32,230 bases of DNA from Isochrysis galbana (taxonomy: Eukaryota > Haptophyta > Isochrysidales > Isochrysidaceae). The notes beneath the pieces were generated by a model. That model was not told the origin of the DNA. It did no database searches and was given only the letters and a program-made list of their open reading frames with translations. The position numbers and the translations under genes were made by a program. The stretch's first letter is position 1. Each line of letters begins with the position of its first letter. The stretch spans positions 3,384,782 through 3,417,011 of the forward strand of contig CM030938.1 of assembly GCA_018136815.1 (NCBI GenBank). Direction: 5' to 3'. This document shows positions 18,928-28,434 of this stretch, in pieces.

Positions 18928-20028
18928 ATGAATTCGCCGCCAAAGCGCCGGCGTCATGTGGCTCCGAGTACCTCCTATACACCCAGGACGCGGCGCCGCG
19001 CTAGCCGCCGGTGCGCCTCCGCGACTCGTTTCCAAAGAGGAAACGAGCTTCGCTCCGACAACCTCCCTCAGAAAGGTCCTAAGTTGTTCCACCGTATACC
19101 GGTTCCACCGGGTCTTGAGAGGCTTCACCCGGTACCGGTACCGGTACCGGTACGGTACCGTACCTGTGGTACTTAGTACTTATCATAATACTCTAATTAT
19201 ACCATTAGATACACTTAGTGTATGTACATACAGACAGCTACACAATATACGCAATACGCCCACCGCCCACACCGAGGGATCGCCGTCCACGCGCTCCCGC
19301 CACGCTCGCTATGAGCAATGAGAACTCCTCCTCCTGCTCCTCCTCCCCCTTCCCTCTTCCTCCGTTGGGGGATCTTCAACTTCAATCTCCATTTCCTCTT
19401 CCCACTCGAGCACAGCGCACAGCCCTCCCGGCTACCATACTGTACGCACCACCGGGTCCGGCGGACCCGGTACCGGTTCACCGGTACCGGTACCTGTGGA
19501 ACAACTTAGGAAAGGTCGACGTGCCAAAGTGGCGAAGCGTAAGGGAAAGTTCGTGCGGCAGGCGTTAGGGAACAACAAGGAGACGATGACCGTCATGATG
19601 TGTTGGGCCTTGTCGGGTTGGAACTACGGCGTGCAGATTGTGACCAAGCGCAAGTGGGCGGTGGATTAACGACATCTTTCTGTGGAACGTGCAACCCTCT
19701 GAGGAGGGAGTGGATGTGAGGCAGAGGCACACTGTGGTTTGGGGCTCTGATATGAAGCTTTCTCGTCTTGTGCTTGTGCCGATGGCAGAGATGCGGGTGA
19801 AGCTGAAGCTGGATGCCATTGTGAGTGGGGAGGGGGCCACATTTGCACATTTGCACACGATGACGGGCGCAGCGCAGAGGTGGAATCGCTAAATCACGCG
19901 ATTCTGCTGGCTATTGCCAACACTCAGGATTCTGCTATGGGCCTGCGCCTCGTCCACATCGCATACTGGCCAACAGCACCTTTGCGCGCCTCCGCCGTCA
20001 ACTCTTGGCAGGCGGCGCACGACATGTA
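18928..20028 (+). pseudogene. Unidentified decayed coding sequence split by a MITE
   Basis: Several plus-strand open pieces follow each other: 18928-19077, 19517-19669, about 19655-19892 and about 19863-20028. The first two join in frame, giving about 100 codons, if the 433-bp insertion at 19078-19510 and one copy of its 6-bp duplication are removed. The later pieces are in successive other frames with no splice sites at the joins, implying two frameshifts. Amino-acid composition is ordinary, not repeat-like (for example GKFVRQALGNNKETMTVMMC, then DIFLWNVQPSEEG and LKLDAIVSGEG). The first piece is Arg-rich. I do not recognise the family. It may be the continuation of the element or gene that begins at 17903. 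A 9-bp-stem hairpin (CTCGTTTCC...GGAAACGAG) sits at about 19025-19047. Confidence 0.4.
19078..19510. mobile_element. 433-bp MITE with CCGGTA palindromic ends
   Basis: Bounded by 15-bp perfect inverted repeats, CCTAAGTTGTTCCAC at 19078-19092 and its complement at 19496-19510. Flanked by an exact 6-bp direct repeat AAAGGT (19072-19077 and 19511-19516). Just inside both ends are runs of CCGGTACCGGTACC-type self-complementary sequence (about 19126-19163 and 19463-19495), so each end can also fold on itself. The interior is partly AT-rich with no gene. The superfamily is not clear from the 6-bp duplication and terminal CC. Confidence 0.8.
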
Positions 20029-20412
20029 GGGGGGCAGGGGCGCCACTGGGAGCGGTTGTAGACCCGAGGCAGGCGCCACCAAAAGCCATGTGGCCTGCTG
20101 GGCAGCCAACTGGATCAGCGAGCTCATCCAGCCAGGCCAGACATGGCCTCTGGGAGCTGCTTTGCGGGAGAGACTCCCTTGGAATCGGTGCGCGGCCACC
20201 CGTCGGGAGCGCGGTAAACTTGGCTCGTTAGCCAGCTTAACTATCGCAGTGAAGAGACGTCGTGGGGCCACGCGTCCGACTGCCGTCCACCACACACTCT
20301 CTCCCTCCCTACCCCCCCCCCTCTCCCTCCCTCCCTCCCTCGAGTCCCTCGCCCCCTCTCGTGCCGCCCCGCCCGCTCCAAGCGCTCCTCCCGTTCCCCA
20401 AGCCCCATCTGT
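20029..20412 (+). promoter_or_regulatory. Upstream region of the RNA methyltransferase gene
   Basis: GC-rich sequence ending in a long pyrimidine tract (about 20290-20345, CTCCCTCCC runs) before the ATG at 20413. Probable promoter and 5' UTR by position. No TATA box is obvious. Confidence 0.35.
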
Positions 20413-23072
20413 ATGCGCTCACTCGCCCTGATGCTCGCTCTCAGCCAGCTGCGGCCAGCGCTCGGTGCTAAGCCCTTCATCAGCTCGCTCCGGCTCTCGC
20501 TCCGGTGCGCGGCGCGTGCAGCCGTGACCACTGCCTCCATGCCCATCGTGGGCGCCGCGCCCGCGCACCCCATCCGCCCGCCGTCCAAGTTTGTGCCGTT
20601 TCCCTTTGAGTACCACGAGGAGATTGAGCTCACGATTGATGGGCTCACCAACCTGGGAGACGGAGTCGGCAGAGTGCAGCTGGCAAGTGGAGAGGGCACG
20701 GATGGCAGCTCATCCAGCCTTGCGGCGCCGAGCCCAGAGTTGCGCGCCGGTTCGAGGGGGTGGGTGGTGATGGTGCCTTTCGCTCTGCCAGGCGAGCGTG
20801 TGCGTGTGCGTGTCTTCAGGAATCACGCTGGGCATTCCTCCGCAGACTTGGTGGAGGTGCTCACGCCGTCGGCGCAGCGGCAGGAGCCAGTGTGCCCGCT
20901 CTTTGGCGCGTGCGGTGGGTGTCAGTACCAGCACCTGCGGTACGACGCGCAGCTGGCGATGAAGGGGCAGCAGATTGAGGAGCTGTTAGTAAGGGTAGGG
21001 AATCTGTCCGCTTCATGCGGAGGGGAGGAGGCGCTGCGTTCGCTTGTGCAGCCGCCCGTTGGCCTCGCGCGCAAGCAGTACGGCTACCGCACTAAGCTCA
21101 CACCACATTATAGTGTGCCTCGCGCTGGCGAGGAGCTCCTCATCGGGTTTATTCGGCATGGCGTACGCTCGCAAATGGTGGATGTGCCCGCGTGCCCGAT
21201 TGCGACTGAGGCCATCAATGCCGCGCTGCCGGGCGCGCGTGAGGCTGCCAGGGCGAAGCTTCAAACCACGGAGGCTGCGTTCGCCAATGGCGAGGGTAAG
21301 AAGCCCAAAGGGGCGACACTCCTCTTGCGCCACGCCTTCGGTGCAGACGGCCAGCCGGCCGTTGTCTCCGATCATCATGCGAGCGTGTCTGAGGTCATCA
21401 CCTTGCCGGGCTCCGCAGCTGTGGGAAAGGCTATGGAGGCTGCGGGACGGATGGAAGTCGAGCAGGAGCTCATGGGTAATGCGGGCGTCGATACGGATGG
21501 AGGTGCCGGCCTGGATAGTGGCGCGCTGAAGCTCACCTTCAAAGCGGGTGACTTCTTCCAAAACAACCCGTTCGTGGTGCCACTCATGGTTCAGCATGTG
21601 CTCGATGAGGTGCGTACATTCCGCCTCCGGATGTCGATGAAGTAGCACTCTTCCCCGCAGCGCCTCAATTGTCCGGCAGCCCAGAGGAAGTCCTCGCTGC
21701 ACATTTAATAGCCCTATCATTCATCATATGCGACGTCCGTGCGCTCGAGTGTGCTTGGCTTGGGTCTCATGACTATGGGCTGTCCAAACTACGTCCAAGC
21801 ACCTTTCTCGCGAATGTCAGCGCACTCATTTCCCGGGCTGCGATGAGGATGGCTGCACTCATTTCTCAGGCTGCGATGAGGATGGCGGCCTCGTCGTTGT
21901 CTGGCGGTACGGCAGTGGGTGGCACATCCTTGCTATATGACTAGATGAACTCTCCACTTTCCTACTCCTCTCCCCACTTTAGGCGAGCGGTCCCGGTCTC
22001 ACGCATCTCATCGATGCCTACTGCGGCTCTGGCCTCTTTGCCCTCTCAGCGCAGCATGCGGGACGCTTCGAACGTTGTATTGGTGTCGAAACGAGCGAAT
22101 CGTCGGTTGCGCAGGTACGTGCATGCAGCAATATTCACGCTGTGCGCGCATAGCTTCGCTGTCGTTGGGAAGGTCGCCCGTGCAACGGAAATCTATCGGT
22201 GCATGGCGCGAGACGCGAATCGCGCTGTCGCAGAATGGGATAGAAGAAGTTGAGGTCTAATCAATGGGCCCCTGCACCGAAAGGCGATTTTCAATGCGGA
22301 GGCGAATGGCATTACCACGGCCGACTTTTTGGCAGGAGATGCATCTCGCATCTTCTCGGGGCTCCCAAACAGCTTCAAAGGTGTGACCGGTGCAAGCTGA
22401 TCAGTGGTGCGAGATCGGAGACTCGCCTCGCAAGTATCTCTGCGTTTATACCACACGCGGTGCACCGCCAAGCTGAGCCACCATCTCAACCACTCGCTAT
22501 TCCCATCGCTCCAGGTAACCACACGGCCGTCATTCTTGATCCCCCACGGAAGGGCTGCGACGCGTCCTTCTTGAGACAGCTCATCCAGTTCGCTCCACGG
22601 CGCATCGTCTATGTGTCTTGTGGGCCAGACACCCAGGTGCGCCGCGTTCATCGGTGTAGGACAACAGACAACACCGTGCCGGTCTGTGGCAGATCCAAAG
22701 TTCTTTTGTGATCCCAAATCGCGATACGGCCTGGGGGAAACGGAAGCCACTTGCCATGAAATCCTGGATTTTGGAGTGAACAACAATGTTGCAAAGCCGC
22801 TTTGTACCTCATCTAGCACCCTCCCCTCGTTTTTCTTGGTGCAGGCGCGTGATCTTCAAGCGCTCATCGCCGCCGGATACGAGCTCATGTCAGTGGTGCC
22901 GTTTGACCTGTTTCCACAAACGCGCCATATTGAATCGGTGGCAACACTTCAATGGCCCGAGCCGGATGCGGCTCCAAAGCCCAAGGTGCCCAAAGATTTG
23001 GAGGCGATGGTGCAAGGCACTGAGCAAATGAAGAAGAATCCGGGGCGCTATGCACGCAAGAAGAGAAGGTAG
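20413..23072 (+). CDS. TrmA/RlmD-family RNA (uracil-5)-methyltransferase
   Basis: SAM-dependent enzyme making 5-methyluridine in tRNA or rRNA. Five exons: 20413-21609, 21983-22114, 22284-22380, 22515-22636 and 22845-23072, all GT-AG. They join to 591 aa with phases that agree at every junction. A TRAM-like domain (about 60-150) precedes the iron-sulfur cysteines C161, C167, C170 (CPLFGACGGC) and C261 (VPACPI). FFQNNPF closes exon 1. The methyltransferase core follows: LIDAYCGSGLFAL (SAM motif I, exon 2), VILDPPRKGCD (exon 4), VYVSCGPDT with catalytic Cys 511, and DLFPQTRHIESVA with the base Glu 546 (exon 5). The C-terminus is basic. The first about 40 residues are hydrophobic then Arg-rich, so organelle import is likely; a second ATG at residue 43 could give a shorter form. 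Intron 1 holds a 33-bp tandem duplication (about 21819-21885). Which RNA it modifies cannot be told. Confidence 0.95.
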
Positions 23073-23512
23073 AATCTTAGGTATACAAAACGATGTCATG
23101 CTATGCACAGCGCATCGGTATGTGCGTAAGCGAGGTCGACCGGCGCACGTTCGCACATCGACTAGACGGAAGGGGATTCTCCCTTGCGCTTCCCTTAGCT
23201 TTGTTGTCTTGACATCGTCTTACATTATCACAAGGAGGCCGCAGCGTGGCCCCCTGTGGCTTGAGGATGAGTAGCGCGGCGCGCCGCGCATCCTGTTACT
23301 CCATCACAAGTTGCAAAAGATACCAAAGGGGGCCACTGACCACACAGGGCACACTAATAGGTGCAATAGTATCACGCGTTTACGTTAGTGTTATCATCAT
23401 ATACTGTAAAAGTCCCCCTGGTCCCAGGGGGTGCCCCCAAGGTTCCCGCCCGCACTCCGCGCCCAGAGTTCCCCCGCGGAAAGAGTGAACGCACGGCGTG
23501 CACCTTCATAGT
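23073..23512. other. 3' flank of the methyltransferase gene
   Basis: No gene is seen. G/C-rich small repeats (CCCCTGGTCCCAGGGGGTGCCCCC, about 23414-23440) lie near the right end, where the tandem array begins. Confidence 0.45.
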
Positions 23513-23789
23513 AGAGAGCGAAGTTGTTATGCGCACGCACGGCGCCCCCGCGGGGGGAACCTATGCACATCGCGCCGTGCGCATCCACGGCGTGCACATG
23601 GGTGATTGCAACTCATCACACCCTTCCCGCGAAAGATCTCTCTTATACTGCATGTTTACGTAATTGTGAACCACAGAGAAACAATCTGCTATGCGCACGC
23701 ACGGCGCGGGGGAACCGATGCACATCCACGGCGTGCACATGGGTGATTGCAACTCATCACACCCTTCCCGCGAGAGATCTCTCTTATAC
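23513..23789. repeat. Tandem repeat array, left part (about 140-162-bp units)
   Basis: Two units with shared landmarks: GTGAACCACAGAGAAAC, CTATGCGCACGCACGGCGC, GATGCACATC, TGATTGCAACTCATCACACC, CCTTCCCGCGAGAGATCTC and CTTATACTGCATG. The same units continue at 30096-30282, so the LINE between them was inserted into this array. Units differ mainly in a short GCACGGCG-rich segment. Confidence 0.85.
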
Positions 23790-23806
23790 TGCATGTTTCA
23801 TGTTTA
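23790..23806. repeat. LINE target-site duplication, left copy
   Basis: TGCATGTTTCATGTTTA, exactly repeated at 30079-30095. The first and last base may belong to either side. Confidence 0.9.
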
Positions 23807-24078
23807 AAAAAAATCTTAAAAAACTAGCCGCTACATGCACGGCGTGAGGCAGATTGCTAGTGCTACTCCTAACTACCCTCCCTTTCCTATCACACCCCTT
23901 TCCCCCCCCCCCCCGTTGTCTTTCCTAGCAAATGGAGGGGGGGGAGGCCGCGCGCGCTGCTTCGACCAGGGGCATGAGATAGAGGGGGTAAGAGTGAGTG
24001 GAGTCCTTGTTTGGGTGTGTTTTACCGCCCCCCAAGGGGTCGGCCCTCTGAAGAAACCTTCTCCTTAGTTCGGGGGGT
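23807..24078 (-). other. LINE 3' UTR with stem-loop and oligo(T) tail
   Basis: On the coding strand: sequence with a GGCCTCCCC core, then a pyrimidine/purine-rich stretch, the conserved TGCCTCACGCCG, a short stem-loop (23842-23828) and TTTTTTAAGATTTTTTT at the very end. The same 3' order is seen at 12634-12760 (minus) and 13560-13683 (plus). In target-primed systems a 3' stem-loop is often what the RT recognises; that role here is inferred. Confidence 0.8.
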
Positions 24079-27000
24079 TCATGTAATACTTTTAATGCCT
24101 AGTTCGGTCGCTATTTGCGCCATATCGATAGAGATCTCCAGGTTAAATTCTTTATCTACTGAGTATAGCGGGGAAATCATTCTGCGCAGGTGTTTGTTGC
24201 TCGGGGCGTGAAGTCCAAGTCTTTCTCTCTGGGCTTTAAGGCGTTGGAAGAAGCCTACCTTCGCCTTGACCAGCCAGTGGAATCTCGAGAATACGGCCCT
24301 TAGGATGGCTTTCGTCGATCTCGCCTCGGCGTTGCCGTAGTGCACGTTGTAGAAGTCCGTCAATATGTATCTCCATGCTAAGATTCCTATATATCCCGAG
24401 GAGGGGTGCGGTCTGTCGACCTGATAGCAGAACAACCGTTGTGCCGTCACGTGTTGCAATGTGTTTTGCGTTTTGAAGAGTCGCTCGATGTACGTGAAGA
24501 TTTGTTCCGTCGCGCGACATCGCGCTAGGTGTGTGGACGACTCGGGGGCTTCCCCACAGAAGCGGCAGGTCGGGGCATCAGCGAATCTGTTGGCCGTTGC
24601 GATCCGTCTATGAAGTATATGCTTAAAGTGTAAGTATGAGTCCCGAGGTGTTAAGAAGTTGTATTTGTATAGTTGAGATATCTGCTTCCACTTCTCTTTT
24701 AAGACGGGGAGTCTCTCCTCCCATCGGACGGTCGCTTTTTGTCGTTTGCTTTTCTTGCCCGCGAGGTAGGCGTTAGTTAGCGCTTTGACATCGCATTCCT
24801 CTAGCGTCTTTCGCGTACCTTTCAGCGTGTATTCTTGGGGTAGAGGGTAGGCTGTGTCGGCCGGTCCGTCATATGCGCTGCCCCATTTGAGCGGGATCCG
24901 CAATTCGGAGGACGAAGGCTGAGGATAAGCTATATCATAGATATGGGGCTCCCCCATTACATTTAGACGCACTTCGTAGTATACGCCCCTTTTAAGAAGG
25001 TAGTGTCTACCCGTATCGTTCGCTTGTATGTCTCCCAGGCTATGTGCGTCCGGGTCTTCCGGCGGCTCGAGGCCTTCCTCTTCCCTCACAGGTCGGGGCC
25101 CCTTAGCTGTCCCCTTTAACAGCTCTATGTATGTGGTGGTGGGTTTCGTGAGCGCTCCGGCCGCCCATTGTACGATTTTGTCCCATGATCTCAGGAAAGG
25201 TGTAACCGCCAAGTAGTTCCTCCTGTGACGGATCCATGCTGAGTCAGGGGGCAAATAGGCAGCGCATTCGTCTTTAGTATAGAAGTTCCCCGTTGCCGGG
25301 TTCAGCGTGTTGTGCATCACCACCGTTTGTAAGGCCTCCCACTTTGCCTTGTGTGAATGATGAAGAACCGGGGGTTTGAGGTACGGATCATGCCATATGG
25401 GGGCGCCCCGCGCTCCTTCGTGTGTCACGACGTTCTTGTCTAGCTTTAGGTTGCGAAAGTTTGTTAGCGCCGCTTTCCAAAAGTTTGGCAAGGAGTTGTT
25501 CCCTCCGATGCTATCTGTAAGTCGATGTACATTGATTGTTGAAAGAACGGCGCCCCTCCCGAGCGGGGTCCTATTGAACCATTGGTCGAGCGCTATTTTC
25601 CAGTCCGCCTTTGAGGGCGTAAGGTATCGGATAATCCAAATCGCCTGTAGGGCCTTGATGTGTTCCTTCATCGGCATCAAGCCGATCCCTAGCGTCGGAG
25701 CTCCTTCGAAATGACCCACCCTCGGGTAAGTCGGATGGGTTATCCACCTCCTGCCTTCTTGCGTCGAACCTAGTTCGTCTTTGTTCATCGAGGGTGTCCT
25801 ATCCCACAGAAGGGCGTGGACATCCGAGTCGATGGCTTCCATGAACCAGCTGGGAGGAGTGCTTGTAGATAGCCAGTATCGAGGCGTGCCGTAGATTACG
25901 AAGTTGGCAAGGAGCACCCTCCCGTGTATGGATAGGTTTTGTATTCCCTGCCACGAGGCAATTTTCCTTTTTAGTTTCGCGTAGAGTTTCTCCCAAAAAA
26001 CTTCGGATTCCCGGCTCTCCCAAAAGGGGACTCCCAAGATGGTGGCGTATTCGCCCTCGCCTAACGTCTTCAGTGTCGAGAGATGTTCCGGAATAGCTAC
26101 CTTTCTCAGCGCTCCCATTCGTATTATTACGCTCTTTGCTTTGTTTACTCGAGCACCTGTGGCTCTCCCATAGTTCTCTAGCAAGCGCATCGCTCGCGTG
26201 ACCGATTCGTAGGAGTTGGCTAGGAGTTGCGTGTCGTCCGCAAATTGAGTAAGTCTAATTTCGCTTCGTCCTAGGCTTATCCCCGTCATTTGAGTGTCCG
26301 TGTTCACCAGCCTCGTGAGGCCTTCGGCCACAAGTAGAAAGGCGAGAGGGGATAGCGGGCATCCTTGCGGCATGCCACAGTGTATCGTGAACGGGTGGCT
26401 CCGCTTGCCGTTAGCTTTAATCCATCTTGTCGGCAGTGCGTCGGTATTTGTAAGAATCCGGAGCCATTTCGAGTATCCCGGGCCAAAACCTAGTGCCCCG
26501 GCCGCTTTGTGATAATACTCCCAGCTGACTCGGTCAAAAGCTTTTTCCCAGTCTATGGCTAGGGCGAGGCCCTCCTCTCCCGTGTCGTCTAGGAACGCTT
26601 GGACGAGTTTAAGCAGGTGGGTGGCCTCCCCTATCATGCGTCTAGGCACGAAACCTACTTGTTCCTTAGATACTATGGTGTGTATCGTAGTTTTTAGTCT
26701 ATTTGCTAGAACCTTAGCTAGGATTTTATAGTCCGTTTGTAGGAGTGTAATGGGTCTATAGTTTCTCGGGTCTCGCGAATCGCCGTTCTTGTAGAGGAGC
26801 GAGATGTCTCCGTAGCATGTGTCTTCCGGTAGCGCGCCCCTGGAGTACGCCTCGTTTAGCATTCTAGAGAGGTGCGGTACAATGGTCTTCTCAAAGATTT
26901 GATAGAACTCCATCGGGATGCCGTCGGGTCCCGCTGATTTTCCCTTTGCCAGTTGCCGAATAGCCCGAATTATCTCCGAGTGCGAGATCGGGTTGTCTAA

Positions 27001-28434
27001 ACAGATTCTGTGGGTCGCGGGAATTTGTCGGGCCTTCAAAAGTTGAAGAAGAAGCTCCGACTCTTGAGACGGTTTTTCTTTGAACAACCATACGTAGTAT
27101 CTCCTAAGTGAGGCTAGAATGTTCGTATCCTTCCTGGTCGTGTTGTCCTCCGACAAGTTCGGGTGCGACGTGTCCCAGTCGACTCGGTCGAAAAGTACCG
27201 GAATGTCGCCGCTCGCGTGTCTAGGGGTGAACTTTCTGAAGAATTGTTTGGTGACCAGCTCCTCGGCTCTTATTATCTTTTCAGCCATCGAGGGCGGGGG
27301 ATCGTAGGCTCTCCGTTTCTCGATGATTTGCTCGTTTAGGCGATTAAGAGTGCCCGCACTCGTCGTCCCCGGTGTTCCTCTCATCTGTTCGCTTCTAGCT
27401 TTCGCCAGCGCGTCGATCTCGAGCTGAGCGTTTGTTGTTTTCCTCTTTTCCCTCGTTAGTGCTAAAAGAAGAGAGGCCGTGCCGCGTTTCGCGTGTGTCC
27501 ACTTTTCGGCTTCGCTCCGTTCTCCCCCCTGAGCGATCTCCGCTTCCACGTATTGTCGTTTCCAAAACAGTTGGATTATTTCGACGACGTCTGGGTCATT
27601 CAATATCTCCGGGCTTATTCGCGCCTCTACTTCAGTCGCCTTGCGCGGGGATGCCGTGGAGAAGGTCGCCACGACTGGATGGTGGTCTGAAACCGCTCCT
27701 CCCGTAAATAAGTGCAGGTCGACACACGACTTTTGCCATCTCCAAGCCGAGTGGTACGCCGCGGCGTAGATTCTATCGATTCTGGTGTACGTTTGGTGGC
27801 CGCATCTCGTGTACACCTCTGACAGACGCGGGTTGACGATAAGTTGAACGTCCGTGACCCCGTGTGCGGCCAACGCCCTGGCTAGGGACCTACCCCCGAT
27901 ATTAGTGTATGGCCCAGCTCCCCGGGTCGTCTTAGTGTCCCTGTGAACATTTTCGACGCAGTTGAAATCTCCTGCTAGTATGGTCCGTGGGTTTATTTCC
28001 GCGGAAGCTTGTATTAGTTTAATCTCCTCTTTTCTCTTGCTGGGCTGCGCACTTAAGTATACTGAAGCTAAGGTCGCTGACTCCGATCCTATTGTAGATT
28101 TTATTAGAATGAGCCTACCCGGTATGACCACAACCTCAGAAACAACTACTATGTCCTTCCGATCCGTTCTAATGGCTATCGCCACTCCGCCGTCCGGGTC
28201 TCCCCTAGACGCGGGAGAGTGGTGCCACTCCCATCCTAGGGAGCGGGCAACCCTTGGCGCCTTCAGGTGCCAGCCGTCACCGTAGTGATGGATTTCTTGT
28301 AGGAAAAGAATGTGTATTCCTCCTATTTTCGCTTGCGCTAGTGTAGATACTAACTTGTGTTTAGCTCCATTCAAATTGTATGTGGCAATCTTGATTTCGC
28401 TACTATTCACCGTGGCGGTACAAACAGCTGACAC
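24079..28434 (-). CDS. LINE ORF2: endonuclease-reverse transcriptase
   Basis: About 1451 codons, stop TGA. Residues about 14-265 form an APE-like endonuclease: IATYNLNG, FLQEIHH, LAGDFNCV, RIDRIYA and SDHHPVV carry the expected Asn, Glu, Asp and His residues. A reverse transcriptase follows from about residue 495: GKSAGPDGIP, YRPITLL, AIDWEKAFDRV, GMPQGCPLSPLAF, and the catalytic FADD near 730. A C-terminal region holds a CCHC motif (CRFCGEAPESSTHLARC, near 1288). I see no RNase H. The frame opens at 28437 after a stop and contains no ATG until about residue 350, past the endonuclease; the first usable codon is GTG at 28434. It overlaps the last about 32 nt of ORF1 in the +1 frame, so it is probably made by +1 frameshifting or by reinitiation near the ORF1 stop. 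It would nick the target and copy the element RNA there. Confidence 0.96.
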   Translation of the reverse strand: MSAVCTATVNSSEIKIATYNLNGAKHKLVSTLAQAKIGGIHILFLQEIHHYGDGWHLKAPRVARSLGWEWHHSPASRGDPDGGVAIAIRTDRKDIVVVSEVVVIPGRLILIKSTIGSESATLASVYLSAQPSKRKEEIKLIQASAEINPRTILAGDFNCVENVHRDTKTTRGAGPYTNIGGRSLARALAAHGVTDVQLIVNPRLSEVYTRCGHQTYTRIDRIYAAAYHSAWRWQKSCVDLHLFTGGAVSDHHPVVATFSTASPRKATEVEARISPEILNDPDVVEIIQLFWKRQYVEAEIAQGGERSEAEKWTHAKRGTASLLLALTREKRKTTNAQLEIDALAKARSEQMRGTPGTTSAGTLNRLNEQIIEKRRAYDPPPSMAEKIIRAEELVTKQFFRKFTPRHASGDIPVLFDRVDWDTSHPNLSEDNTTRKDTNILASLRRYYVWLFKEKPSQESELLLQLLKARQIPATHRICLDNPISHSEIIRAIRQLAKGKSAGPDGIPMEFYQIFEKTIVPHLSRMLNEAYSRGALPEDTCYGDISLLYKNGDSRDPRNYRPITLLQTDYKILAKVLANRLKTTIHTIVSKEQVGFVPRRMIGEATHLLKLVQAFLDDTGEEGLALAIDWEKAFDRVSWEYYHKAAGALGFGPGYSKWLRILTNTDALPTRWIKANGKRSHPFTIHCGMPQGCPLSPLAFLLVAEGLTRLVNTDTQMTGISLGRSEIRLTQFADDTQLLANSYESVTRAMRLLENYGRATGARVNKAKSVIIRMGALRKVAIPEHLSTLKTLGEGEYATILGVPFWESRESEVFWEKLYAKLKRKIASWQGIQNLSIHGRVLLANFVIYGTPRYWLSTSTPPSWFMEAIDSDVHALLWDRTPSMNKDELGSTQEGRRWITHPTYPRVGHFEGAPTLGIGLMPMKEHIKALQAIWIIRYLTPSKADWKIALDQWFNRTPLGRGAVLSTINVHRLTDSIGGNNSLPNFWKAALTNFRNLKLDKNVVTHEGARGAPIWHDPYLKPPVLHHSHKAKWEALQTVVMHNTLNPATGNFYTKDECAAYLPPDSAWIRHRRNYLAVTPFLRSWDKIVQWAAGALTKPTTTYIELLKGTAKGPRPVREEEGLEPPEDPDAHSLGDIQANDTGRHYLLKRGVYYEVRLNVMGEPHIYDIAYPQPSSSELRIPLKWGSAYDGPADTAYPLPQEYTLKGTRKTLEECDVKALTNAYLAGKKSKRQKATVRWEERLPVLKEKWKQISQLYKYNFLTPRDSYLHFKHILHRRIATANRFADAPTCRFCGEAPESSTHLARCRATEQIFTYIERLFKTQNTLQHVTAQRLFCYQVDRPHPSSGYIGILAWRYILTDFYNVHYGNAEARSTKAILRAVFSRFHWLVKAKVGFFQRLKAQRERLGLHAPSNKHLRRMISPLYSVDKEFNLEISIDMAQIATELGIKSIT

